DNA of 64,000 nucleotides. Source: Dokdonella sp. (GTDB lineage Bacteria; Pseudomonadota; Gammaproteobacteria; Xanthomonadales; Rhodanobacteraceae). The number at the start of each line of letters is the position of its first letter. Position 1 is the first letter of the stretch. Location: contig NZ_JAHCAS010000001.1 of assembly GCF_019634775.1 (NCBI RefSeq), forward strand, positions 558,001 to 622,000, given 5' to 3'. Shown here piece after piece: positions 1 through 7,994 of this stretch. A program made the translations under genes and the position numbers. The notes under the pieces are model-generated. The model was not told the origin of the DNA. It searched no databases and saw nothing but the letters and a program-made list of their open reading frames with translations.

Positions 1-678
1 GACGGCACGCATGCGCTGCCGATGGCGACCAGCCAGGACCACAAGCGCGTCGGCGAGGCCGACACCGGCCCGAACACCGGCGGCATGGGCGCCTACTCAC
101 CGGCACCGGTGGTCACTCCCGAGGTCGAACGGCGCATCCTCGACGAAATCATCAACCCGACCCTCGCCGGCATGGCCGCCGAAGGCGCGCCGTTCATCGG
201 CTTCCTCTACGCAGGACTGATGATCGGTCGCGACGGCGCGCCGAAGGTGATCGAGTTCAACGTGCGCTTCGGTGACCCGGAAACGCAACCGATCCTGCTG
301 CGCCTGCGCTCGGACCTCGTCGAACTCGTCGAGGCCGCCTTGCAGGGCCGCCTCGACCGCGTCGATGCGCAATGGGATCCGCGTCCGGCGATCGGCGTGG
401 TGATCGCCGCACAGGGCTATCCCGGCAAGGTGCGCACGGGCGATCCCATCGACGGCCTCGATGCGCCGCCCGGCGCGGACACGAAGCTGTTCCACGCCGG
501 CACGCGCGTTTCCGACGGCAAGGTGCTCAGCGCCGGCGGCCGCGTGCTGACCGCCTGCGCGCTCGGCGACGACATCGCCCAGGCGCGCGAGCGCGCCTAC
601 GCCCTCGCCCGCTCGATCCGTTTTGAAGGTTGTTTCTTCCGCCGCGACATTGGTCATCGCGCGCTGGGGCGTAGCTAA
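1..678 (+). CDS. purD: Phosphoribosylamine-glycine ligase (GAR synthetase), C-terminal part
   Basis: The frame is open from the first base and the gene begins outside the window; about 225 C-terminal residues are present. PurD joins phosphoribosylamine and glycine with ATP in the second step of cytosolic purine synthesis. The ATP-grasp core is recognisable: GPNTGGMGAY, the FIGFLYAGLMI strand, and the metal-binding stretch EFNVRFGDPETQ, followed by the C-terminal GARS domain (AIGVVIAAQGYPG ... GGRVL). The protein ends normally at TAA. The next gene starts about 110 bp downstream after a palindromic repeat, so purD probably ends its transcription unit. Function is secure; the N-terminal half cannot be judged. 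Confidence 0.96.
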   Translation, partial: DGTHALPMATSQDHKRVGEADTGPNTGGMGAYSPAPVVTPEVERRILDEIINPTLAGMAAEGAPFIGFLYAGLMIGRDGAPKVIEFNVRFGDPETQPILLRLRSDLVELVEAALQGRLDRVDAQWDPRPAIGVVIAAQGYPGKVRTGDPIDGLDAPPGADTKLFHAGTRVSDGKVLSAGGRVLTACALGDDIAQARERAYALARSIRFEGCFFRRDIGHRALGRS

Positions 679-688
679 GCTGGAGCGG

Positions 689-780
689 GGAATCGAGAAT
701 GGGGAATGGTCAAGAGCAAGAAGCGAAGAGCTGAGCGGCTTTGACCATTCCCGATTCCCTATTCGCCATTCCCGACTCAG
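689..780. repeat. Palindromic intergenic repeat, family D
   Basis: Inverted repeat between purD and the next gene. The left arm reads GGGAATCGAGAATGGGGAATGGTC; written in pieces, GGGAATCGAGAATGG then GGAATGGTC. The right arm is its imperfect complement, GACCATTCCCGATTCCC followed by CGCCATTCCCGACTC. The loop is about 30 bases. No T-run follows, so it is more like a REP-type element than a terminator. Related GGGGAATGG/CCATTCCCC pieces lie upstream of ftsE near 47345 and 47430. Confidence 0.7.
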
Positions 781-789
781 GAGTCCGCC

Positions 790-1215
790 ATGTCCGTTTT
801 CCTGCGTCCGCTCATCGCCATCATCGCCGGCCTCGTGGTCGGCAGCATCGTCAACATGGGCATCATCACCTTCGGCGGAAAACTGATTCCGCCACCGGCC
901 GGCGCCGATGTCGCAACGATGGAAGGCCTCACCGCGACGATGCACCTGTTCGAGTCGAAGCATTTCCTCACGCCGTTCCTCGCGCATGCGCTCGGCACCT
1001 TCGTCGGCGCGCTGGTCGCCGCGCTGATCGCATCGAAGCGTCCGCTGATTCCGGCCTGCATCGTCGGCGGCCTGTTCCTGCTCGGCGGCATCGCCGCCGT
1101 GTTCATGCTGCCGGCGCCGGCCTGGTTCAATGCCACCGATTTGCTGCTCGCCTATGCACCGGCGACCTGGCTCGCCTTGAAGCTGGCGCAACGACGCCAC
1201 CCCACGCGGGCCTGA
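790..1215 (+). CDS. Small integral membrane protein, function unknown
   Basis: 141 residues with four predicted membrane segments: about 7-28 (IAIIAGLVVGSIVNMGIITF), 62-83 (ALGTFVGALVAALIA), 90-108 (ACIVGGLFLLGGIAAVFML) and 115-132. The charged ends are short and no catalytic motif is visible. The start is ATG with AGGAG just upstream. The gene lies 19 bp before a CopD-family gene on the same strand, and the two probably share a transcript. It looks like a conserved hypothetical inner-membrane protein of xanthomonads; I cannot assign a substrate or role. Confidence 0.8.
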   Translation: MSVFLRPLIAIIAGLVVGSIVNMGIITFGGKLIPPPAGADVATMEGLTATMHLFESKHFLTPFLAHALGTFVGALVAALIASKRPLIPACIVGGLFLLGGIAAVFMLPAPAWFNATDLLLAYAPATWLALKLAQRRHPTRA

Positions 1216-1234
1216 TCCACTCGGAGATGGCGCC

Positions 1235-1687
1235 ATGTACACGACGATCCTGTTCCTGCACATCCTCGGCGCGACGATCTGGACCGGCGGTCATCTCGTG
1301 CTTGCGTTCAGCGTGCTGCCGGCGGCACTGAAGGCACGCGATCCGGCGCGCCTGCTCGCCTTCGAGAAGAGCTACGAGGGTCTCGGCATGAGCGCGCTGG
1401 CCGTGCAGGTGCTTACCGGCCTCTGGCTCGCCCACACGCTGCAACCGTCCATCGCCGACTGGTTCGCGCTGGCGTCGCCGCAGTCGAAACTGATCCTGCT
1501 CAAGCTCGGCCTGCTCCTGCTCACCGCGGCCACCGCGATCGACGCGCGCCTGCGCATCATCCCCAAGCTCGACGCGCGTACGCTGCCGAAAATGGCCGTG
1601 CGCATCGCCCTGGTCACGCTGTTCTCGGTGCTGTTCGTCGCCGCCGGCGTGTCGTTCCGCGGCGGGCTGCTGTTCGGGATGGTGTAA
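1235..1687 (+). CDS. CopD-family integral membrane protein
   Basis: 150 residues, four transmembrane helices. The N-terminal helix has FLHILGATIWTGGHLVLAF, typical of the small CopD-like family, in which histidines in the membrane are thought to bind copper or haem. A second helix carries ALAVQVLTGLWLAH, and RLRIIPKLD sits in a cytosolic loop before the last helix. Full-length CopD is about 300 residues; this is the short one-domain form. It follows the preceding membrane-protein gene by 19 bp, so the two are probably co-transcribed. No other copper gene is nearby, so a copper role is family-based inference. Confidence 0.75.
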   Translation: MYTTILFLHILGATIWTGGHLVLAFSVLPAALKARDPARLLAFEKSYEGLGMSALAVQVLTGLWLAHTLQPSIADWFALASPQSKLILLKLGLLLLTAATAIDARLRIIPKLDARTLPKMAVRIALVTLFSVLFVAAGVSFRGGLLFGMV

Positions 1688-1696
1688 CCACACCCT

Positions 1697-1768
1697 GCAG
1701 GAGCCCGTTCACGGGCGATGCTTTTTGATGCGATCCAAAGAAAGCATCGCCCCTGAAGGGGCTCCTAC
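1697..1768. repeat. Palindromic intergenic repeat, family B (copy 1)
   Basis: Inverted repeat with arms GCAGGAGCCCGTTCACGGG..GATGC and GCATCGCCCCTGAAGGGGCTCCTAC around a loop of about 20 bases. A second copy with the same outline lies after sppA (60418-60488). The two arms of this copy have diverged (TTCACGGGC against CCTGAAGGG). Confidence 0.75.
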
Positions 1769-1784
1769 GAAAGCATGGAAGGCC

Positions 1785-1850
1785 GCAGGAGCGCATCCTG
1801 TGCGCGATCGTTCTTGTGTTGCGCCAATCGCGCTCAGGATGCGCTCCTGC
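1785..1850. repeat. Palindromic intergenic repeat, family C (copy 1)
   Basis: Inverted repeat directly after the family B copy. The left arm is GCAGGAGCGCATCCTGTGCG followed by CGATCG. The right arm is CCAATCGCGCTCAGGATGCG followed by CTCCTGC. The second copy follows acpH at 14045-14115. It lies between two convergent genes, where it could form a hairpin in either transcript. Confidence 0.75.
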
Positions 1851-1869
1851 ACGGAAGCAAGTCGGGTGG

Positions 1870-3483
1870 TCAGGCTACGCGCCGGCGCCACGCGCGCAGC
1901 GGTGCGGCGGCGGTGTCGCGGCCGAGCAGGGTCGCGGCGACGTGCTCGCCGGATTCGCAGCCGCCTTCCATGAAGCCCTGGTTGTCGAACGAGCAATGCT
2001 CGCCGGCGAAATGCAGATCGCCGACCGGCATGCCGATCGCACCGCGCAGCGTGGTCCACTGGCCCGGGCGGAAGCAGGCGTAGCTGCCGAGCGACCAGGC
2101 ATGACTCGGCCAGTGGAAGCGCGCTTCGCGCATGCCGGCGCGCGCCGCGGCGATGCCGGGCCAGATCGCTTCGAGTTGGTTGGCGGCGGTGTCGGCCTGC
2201 ATGCGCGGCGTGCCTTCGCCGATGGCGATGCCGTGGCGGCCGCCGGTGAAGTTGGTGAGGATTCCCGCGGCGCCGCCCTGCATGCGGCTGGTTTCCCATG
2301 TGGTCTGCAACGGCAGGTCGGTGAAGCTGCTTGCCGTCATCGCGTGGCGCGTGCGCCAGACGCGCTCGCTGAAACCGATCATCAGCTTGGCGTTGGTGCC
2401 GTAGCCGAGTTCGTCGATCGCGCGCCGCTTGACCGCCGGCAGTTCGACATCGAGGCGCACGCGGCGCAGCGTGGTGAACGGGATCGCCAGCACGACGCGG
2501 CGCGCGCGCACTTCGACCGTGGCGCCGCCGCGCGCGAAGGCCAGCACATGCCTGCCATCGGCATTGAGGCGAACCGATTCGAGCACGTGGCCGGTGTGGA
2601 TGGCGTCGTCGATACGCGCGGCCAGCGCGCTGGTGACGCGATCGTTGCCACCGCGTACGTGGTAGCGCTCGTCGCTCTCGCCGAAGATGCGGAAGTGGTC
2701 GAGGCCCGGATCGATGAAGTCGAGCAGGTTCAGCGCCGACTGCTCGTCGCATTCGAGGCCCATCTCGGTCGTGTAGGCGACTTCGATCAAACGACGCAGC
2801 CAGCCCGAGGCGCCGTTGCGGTCGAGCCAGCCGCTGATCGTTTCGCGGTCGAGCGCTTCGGTACCGCCCGGAGCGTCCCAAGTGATGTCGGCTTCGGGCA
2901 GGGTGTCGGCGTCGCGCGCGATCACTTCGGCGATCGGCGCGAAGGCGTGCAGGATTTCGGCTTCGTTGTAGCGGCGTCCGTCGCAGAACCAGACCTCGCC
3001 GTCGGCGGCGGTCGGATCCTGGGCGAGGTCGTCGAGTTCGAGGCCGAGTTCGGCGGCGAGCGCGTGCATGCGCACATGGCCGGTGTCGATAAGTTCACCA
3101 CCGAGTTCGCAGACCTGGTTGTCGGCGAAATGGCCGCGCAGGCTGAGCATGCGTCCGCCGACACGCTCCTGCGCCTCGAACAGGCGCACGCGCACGCCGG
3201 CCTGGCGCAATCGCCATGCGCAGGCGAGGCCGGCGATGCCCGCTCCGACGATCACGACTTCATCGTCGTCCACCGGACGTGCGGGCACGCGCGCGCAGGC
3301 GGCCAATGCCAGGGTCGCCGCGGCAGCGCCGCCGGCGAGCACGCGCCGGCGCGAGGCATCGAAGCGCGCCGCGCGTTCTCGCTCGATCAGTTCATCCAGC
3401 GGCGCGCCGGTGGCGCGCGCGATCGCCGCCAGCCGGGCGCCACGACGCAGCAATCCCGCCCATGGAGTCCTCGCCATCGCCAC
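1870..3483 (-). CDS. Secreted FAD-dependent amine oxidase (flavin monoamine oxidase family)
   Basis: 537 residues. The Rossmann FAD site VVIVGAGIAGLACAWRLRQAG starts near residue 77 and continues into the FEAQERVGGRM motif that marks amine oxidases and related phytoene desaturase-like flavoenzymes. The C-terminus has the second flavin contact, LHFAGEHCSFDNQGFMEGG. Before the FAD domain there is a twin-arginine-like signal (SRRRVLAGGAAAATLALAAC, residues 45-63) whose AC end could be a lipobox. Its position 45 residues in suggests a long cytosolic n-region or a later true start. It presumably oxidises an amine outside the cytoplasm; the substrate is unknown. It is transcribed away from the CSLREA pair. 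Confidence 0.85.
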   Translation of the reverse strand: MAMARTPWAGLLRRGARLAAIARATGAPLDELIERERAARFDASRRRVLAGGAAAATLALAACARVPARPVDDDEVVIVGAGIAGLACAWRLRQAGVRVRLFEAQERVGGRMLSLRGHFADNQVCELGGELIDTGHVRMHALAAELGLELDDLAQDPTAADGEVWFCDGRRYNEAEILHAFAPIAEVIARDADTLPEADITWDAPGGTEALDRETISGWLDRNGASGWLRRLIEVAYTTEMGLECDEQSALNLLDFIDPGLDHFRIFGESDERYHVRGGNDRVTSALAARIDDAIHTGHVLESVRLNADGRHVLAFARGGATVEVRARRVVLAIPFTTLRRVRLDVELPAVKRRAIDELGYGTNAKLMIGFSERVWRTRHAMTASSFTDLPLQTTWETSRMQGGAAGILTNFTGGRHGIAIGEGTPRMQADTAANQLEAIWPGIAAARAGMREARFHWPSHAWSLGSYACFRPGQWTTLRGAIGMPVGDLHFAGEHCSFDNQGFMEGGCESGEHVAATLLGRDTAAAPLRAWRRRVA

Positions 3484-3634
3484 ACTCCCTCATGTGCTGT
3501 GGAGAACGCAGCATAGCCGAGGCCTGCCGCGCGCAACAAAGCATTGCCGGGTCGCCGCAGCCCCGTGGCCGCTGGCACCACCCTTTTTCGTGGAAGGGTG
3601 CGTACCCGGCACAACGCCGACAGGGGGATCCACC

Positions 3635-5134
3635 ATGCGCCAGTCCATCTTCGTCACGAGCCTGCTCGTCCTGTTTGCCGTGGAAGCACAAGCCGCCACC
3701 TTCAACGTCACCCGCATCGACGATCCGGAACCTGATGCCTGCGTCCCCGCCGACTGCTCGCTGCGCGAAGCCGTGCTGGCTGCCAACGCCGCCGCCGGAG
3801 CCGACACCGTGGTGCTGCCGGCGGGCGTCTACACGCTGACGCGCGGCGTGCTGCCGAGGGTGGAAGGCCAGTCCATGCTGCTGCAGGGCGCCGGCTCGGG
3901 CCAGACTCGCATCACCTCAAACGAGATCACCGGCGTGACCCGGTTTCTCGGCGCGCGCACCAACGCCGAACTGGGCATCACCGGCCTGACCCTGGCGGTG
4001 CAAGGCGGCGCCGGCCTGACTGCGCTGGAAATCCTCAATTCGACACTGCTGGCAACCGACCTCGTCACCGAAGCCAGCGGTCGCATCGACATCGACGGCG
4101 GTTCGACCGCGACCTTCCGCAACGCCAGGCTCGAGCGCAGCCTCAACAACAGCGGAGCGCTGCTGGTCGAAGACAGCGAGCTGTTCAACGTGTATCAGAG
4201 CGGCAGCACGGCGCAGGCCACGCTGCGCCGGGTTCTGATCGACAAGCTGGACCCGGACTACGCTTTTCCTTCGAGCGTCCTGTTGACGACCGGTGTGATG
4301 ACGATCGAGGATTCGACGGTCACCCACAGCTCGATCGCCGCCACCGGCGGGGCGCTGACCCTGCACCGCCTGCACTACCTCGACAACGGCTCGCCGGTGA
4401 GCATCCAGTCGGGCGCCAGCGTCGCCATCGACGACAGCCTGTTCGAGAACAACACTGCGCGCGCGCTTTTCCTCGACTCTCCGCAGTCCAGCTCGACCAT
4501 CAGCGGCTCGACGTTCAGCAACAACCGCACGAACAGCGAGTTCGGTGGTGGCGCCCTCTACGTGGGCACCGGGACCACACTCGACATCCGCAACAGCACG
4601 TTCGCCGGCAACACCTTCGAGACAGGCATACCCGCCGGCACGCGCGGCGCGGCGATCGGCTTCGCCGGCAACGACGCGCAGCTGACCCTGCGCCACGTCA
4701 CCATCGTGCCGCCGACAGCCGTGCCCTCCGGCATCCACGGCACCGCCATCGGCGGCTCCGGCAACACGGCCACGCTCAAGATATTCAACTCCATCGTGCG
4801 CGGCACCTGCGCGCTGGAGGCCGGCGTCCTGCAAGGCATCTCCCGCGGCAACATCGAAAACCCCAACAACACCTGCGGACTGAACACGGCGACCAATCAG
4901 GTCAGCGTCACCAACGCCGCGCTTGCCCTCGGCACGCTGGCCGATCACGGCGGCCCCACGCCAACGTATTCCCTGAACGAGGGCAGCGTCGCCATCGACA
5001 ACGCCCATGTCCTCTACTACCTGTCCCTCGACCAGCGCGGCTATTCGCGCTCCGGCCCGAGCACCAGCGACATCGGCGCCTACGAATTCGGCGCGACGAT
5101 CGAGCGGCTGTTCGCCGATGGCTTTGACGGGTGA
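3635..5134 (+). CDS. CSLREA-domain secreted beta-helix protein, paralogue 1
   Basis: 499 residues with a clear signal peptide (MRQSIFVTSLLVLFAVEAQA). The mature N-terminus has TFNVTRIDDPEPDACVPADC, then CSLREAVLAANAAAGADTV, the hallmark CSLREA domain. The rest is a series of right-handed beta-helix-like rungs (MTIEDSTVTHSS, VAIDDSLFENNTAR, STISGSTFSNNRT, LDIRNSTFAGNTF). The protein ends in ERLFADGFDG. The start was chosen because the signal peptide begins there. Together with the next gene it is a tandem duplication. The leader at 3565-3634 resembles the leader of the second gene. Probably exported to the surface or medium; the function of CSLREA proteins is unknown. Confidence 0.88.
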   Translation: MRQSIFVTSLLVLFAVEAQAATFNVTRIDDPEPDACVPADCSLREAVLAANAAAGADTVVLPAGVYTLTRGVLPRVEGQSMLLQGAGSGQTRITSNEITGVTRFLGARTNAELGITGLTLAVQGGAGLTALEILNSTLLATDLVTEASGRIDIDGGSTATFRNARLERSLNNSGALLVEDSELFNVYQSGSTAQATLRRVLIDKLDPDYAFPSSVLLTTGVMTIEDSTVTHSSIAATGGALTLHRLHYLDNGSPVSIQSGASVAIDDSLFENNTARALFLDSPQSSSTISGSTFSNNRTNSEFGGGALYVGTGTTLDIRNSTFAGNTFETGIPAGTRGAAIGFAGNDAQLTLRHVTIVPPTAVPSGIHGTAIGGSGNTATLKIFNSIVRGTCALEAGVLQGISRGNIENPNNTCGLNTATNQVSVTNAALALGTLADHGGPTPTYSLNEGSVAIDNAHVLYYLSLDQRGYSRSGPSTSDIGAYEFGATIERLFADGFDG

Positions 5135-5297
5135 GGCGCGAGCCTCGACGAACCTCCTTGCTCGCTCGTCCCGGCGCAGTCCGGGGCGACGAACTTTGAC
5201 ACGCTTTCAGGGCTATCCACGACTCCTTGGCCGCCGTCACCGCGGTTTTTCGTGGAGTGAAGGGCAACCCGACACGCTGCCGACAGCGAGGCCCCCC

Positions 5298-6839
5298 ATG
5301 CGCCCGTCCACCGTCTTGATCCTGCTCACTCTGCTCGCGCTGGATGCCGGTGCGGAGACCATCACCGTCAACCGCACCGACGACCCCGCCCCCCGTCCCT
5401 GCATAAATGACGCCTGCCGCATCGAAGGCTGCGAACCTGTCGCCTGCTCGCTGCGCGAGGCGATGCTGACGGCCACTGTCAACGGCGCCGCGGACAACAC
5501 CATCGTGCTGCCGGCCGGCGACTACACGCTGACCCGCGGCGTGCTGCCCGCCATGAACGGCCAAGACCTGCACATCCAGGGGGCCGGCTCGGCGCAGACC
5601 CTCATCGCCCTGGACGCAGGACATTCGGGGGGCATCATGCTCAAGACGGGCCTCAACAGCCAACTGCGCCTCACCGGCATCAGCCTCAAGGCGGGGGGCA
5701 ATCCCGAGTGGGCATTGATGATTTCGAATTCGGCGTTTTCGGCGGACGACATCGTCATCGATGCCGGCTCGGTCCTCATCTCGGACTCCACCGCGACCCT
5801 GCGCAATGCCGTCGTGCGGCGGATGTTCAGGAACACCGGCACAACGCTGATAGAAGACAGCGCCTTGCACAGGGTGCACCAACCGAGGGTCGACTTCCCC
5901 GCCGTTCCCGTGCAGCTCACCCTGCGCCGAACCCTGGTCGACGACGCGATCTTCCCGGACGCTCCCTTCAGCTCCAACTTCGAACTGCGCGGCGGCACGA
6001 TGACCATCGAGGATTCGACGATCACGCGCAGCAGCATGCTCGTCGACAAAATGCTGCTGACGCTGCGCCGCGTGCACTACGTCGACAACGCGGGACCGGT
6101 CAGCAGCTACGGCGGGACCACCATCGTCATCGAAGACAGCCTGTTCGAGAACAACACCAACCTGGCGCTGTTTGGTCAACTCGCACTGAATGGCGACGGC
6201 AGCCACTGGACCATCCGTGGATCGACGTTCCGCAACAACCGCTCGAGCAGGAGCGTCGTTGGCGCCGTCTACATGGCGGACGGAACGACACTCGACATCC
6301 GCAACAGCACGTTCGCGGGCAACAGCTTCTCTCTCGACGCGCCCGCTGGCGCACGCGGCGCGGCGATCGGCTTCAACGGCAACGCACAGGTTGCGCTGCG
6401 CCACGTCACCATCGTCCCTCCGGCCGTGATGCCCATCGGCACCACCGGCAGCGCCATCGGCGGCACCGGCACCACGGCCACGGTCGGCATCTACAACTCC
6501 ATCGTGCGCGGCACCTGCGCGCTGGAGGCCGGCGTGCTGCAAGGCGTCTCCCGCGGCAACATCGAAAGCCCCGGCAACACCTGCGGACTGAGCGCGGCGA
6601 CCAATCAGGTCAGCGTCACCAACGCCGCGCTTGCCCTCGGCACGCTGGCCGATCACGGCGGCCCCACGCCGACCTATTCCCTCAACCCCGGCAGTGTCGC
6701 CATCGACAATGCCAACACCCTGTACTACCTGCACACCGACCAGCGCGGCTACCTGCGCTCCGGTGCCAATACCAGCGACATCGGCGCCTTCGAGCACGAC
6801 GGCATCGACCGCATCTTCAAGAACGGGTTTGATGGGTGA
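5298..6839 (+). CDS. CSLREA-domain secreted beta-helix protein, paralogue 2
   Basis: 513 residues, paralogous to the preceding gene over the whole length. Signal peptide MRPSTVLILLTLLALDAGA, then a 14-residue longer segment before the CSLREA motif that holds two extra cysteines (PCINDACRIEGCEPVACSLREA). The beta-helix rungs follow in the same order. The last 120 residues are nearly identical to paralogue 1, while the middle is much more divergent. It ends IDRIFKNGFDG. The leader (5227-5297) repeats the TTTTTCGTGG and GCCGACAG blocks seen before paralogue 1 at the same distance from ATG (52 against 51 bases), so the duplication included the 5' control region. Confidence 0.88.
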   Translation: MRPSTVLILLTLLALDAGAETITVNRTDDPAPRPCINDACRIEGCEPVACSLREAMLTATVNGAADNTIVLPAGDYTLTRGVLPAMNGQDLHIQGAGSAQTLIALDAGHSGGIMLKTGLNSQLRLTGISLKAGGNPEWALMISNSAFSADDIVIDAGSVLISDSTATLRNAVVRRMFRNTGTTLIEDSALHRVHQPRVDFPAVPVQLTLRRTLVDDAIFPDAPFSSNFELRGGTMTIEDSTITRSSMLVDKMLLTLRRVHYVDNAGPVSSYGGTTIVIEDSLFENNTNLALFGQLALNGDGSHWTIRGSTFRNNRSSRSVVGAVYMADGTTLDIRNSTFAGNSFSLDAPAGARGAAIGFNGNAQVALRHVTIVPPAVMPIGTTGSAIGGTGTTATVGIYNSIVRGTCALEAGVLQGVSRGNIESPGNTCGLSAATNQVSVTNAALALGTLADHGGPTPTYSLNPGSVAIDNANTLYYLHTDQRGYLRSGANTSDIGAFEHDGIDRIFKNGFDG

Positions 6840-6857
6840 GCGGGTTTGATGGGTGAG
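6824..6857 (+). repeat. 17-bp tandem duplication at the stop codon
   Basis: CGGGTTTGATGGGTGAG occurs twice without a gap (6824-6840 and 6841-6857). The first copy encodes the GFDG end and stop codon of CSLREA paralogue 2; the second is downstream and untranslated. Both copies are perfect, so the event is recent or under copying pressure. Confidence 0.85.
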
Positions 6858-7019
6858 GATGCCTTCGGCCGAAAATCCCTACCCCAGCGCAGCGAGGGAA
6901 GGTGCAAATAGTTCGGAGCATGGCCACGCAAGAGGCCACAACACGTCGCCGACGACCATCCTTCCCCGTCGCGCACAGACGCGATCTAATGGCGGCAACT
7001 CGCCGACGGGATTGCCGCC

Positions 7020-7964
7020 ATGAAACCGCTATCGATCGTCGTCCTCGGGGGCACCGGCTTCGTCGGCCGCCGGCTCGTGCCGCGCCTGCATGCCGATGGC
7101 CATCGGATCCGCGTGCTCTCGCGCAACCGCGAGCGGCGCCGCGAACTCGGTGTGTTGCCACGGGTATGCGTCGAGAACTGCGACGTGCACGACCGCGCCG
7201 CGCTCAAGCGGCATCTGGCCGGTGCCGATGCGGCGATCAACCTGGTCGGCATCCTCAACGAGCGCGGCAGCGACGGCAGTGGCTTCCGCAAGGCCCATGT
7301 CGAGCTCACCGCCACGCTGATCGCCGCCTGCAAGGCGACCGGCGTGCACCGCCTGCTGCAGATGAGCGCGCTGCGCGCCGGCGAAGGCGCCAGCCACTAC
7401 CTGCACACCCGCGGCGAGGCCGAAGCGCGTGTGCGCGCCTCGCACCTGGCGTGGACGATCTTCCGCCCGTCGGTGATCTTCGGTCCCGGCGACGGCCTGT
7501 TCTGCCGCTTCGCCGAGCTGCTGCGCAAGGCGCCGGTGCTGCCGATCGCGCGCGCCGGGGCGCGCTTCGCACCGGTGTACGTGGGCGATGTCGCAGAGGC
7601 TTTCGCGCGCGCGCTCGTGCATCCGCACACGACCGGTCACACCTACGAACTGATCGGCCCGCGCGTCGTCACCCTGCGCGAGATCGTGCGCTGGACCGGC
7701 CATCTGAGCGGCCATCGCCGTCCCGTCATCGGCCTGCCCGACGCACTCGGCGCCATGCAGGCACGCATCGGCGAATGGCTGCCCGGCAAGCCGATCTCGC
7801 GTGACAACTTCCGTTCGCTGCGGCTCGACTCCATCGGTGACAAGGATGGCCTCGGCCAGCTCGGCATCGTCGCCACACCGATGGAACTCATCGTGCCGGC
7901 CATGCTCGGTGCCGATCGGCGTGAAGCCGAGCTGGCGCGTTACCGCGCAACGCATCGCGGCTGA
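7020..7964 (+). CDS. NAD(P)-binding protein, complex I NDUFA9-like / atypical SDR family
   Basis: 314 residues. The N-terminal dinucleotide site IVVLGGTGFVGRRLVPRL and the later NLVGILNERG, LLQMSALRAGEGASHYLHTRGEAEARVRAS and FRPSVIFGPGD motifs identify the atypical extended SDR family related to NDUFA9 and NmrA-like proteins. The usual YxxxK catalytic pair is replaced by a Y..TRGEAE context, as is common in this family, so it may bind cofactor without classical dehydrogenase activity. It lies 30 bp upstream of cca in the same direction, an arrangement often seen in xanthomonads. A role in quinone metabolism or complex I assembly is family-level inference only. Confidence 0.8.
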   Translation: MKPLSIVVLGGTGFVGRRLVPRLHADGHRIRVLSRNRERRRELGVLPRVCVENCDVHDRAALKRHLAGADAAINLVGILNERGSDGSGFRKAHVELTATLIAACKATGVHRLLQMSALRAGEGASHYLHTRGEAEARVRASHLAWTIFRPSVIFGPGDGLFCRFAELLRKAPVLPIARAGARFAPVYVGDVAEAFARALVHPHTTGHTYELIGPRVVTLREIVRWTGHLSGHRRPVIGLPDALGAMQARIGEWLPGKPISRDNFRSLRLDSIGDKDGLGQLGIVATPMELIVPAMLGADRREAELARYRATHRG

Positions 7965-7994
7965 GCGGCCGCGGCGCTCTGGCACAATCAGGCG

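Noticed and set aside
3917..6797. Long minus-strand frames opposite the two CSLREA genes
   Set aside because: They are antisense shadows of high-GC coding sequence: Gly/Ala/Val/Arg-rich, no domain, and the plus-strand genes have signal peptides and family motifs.
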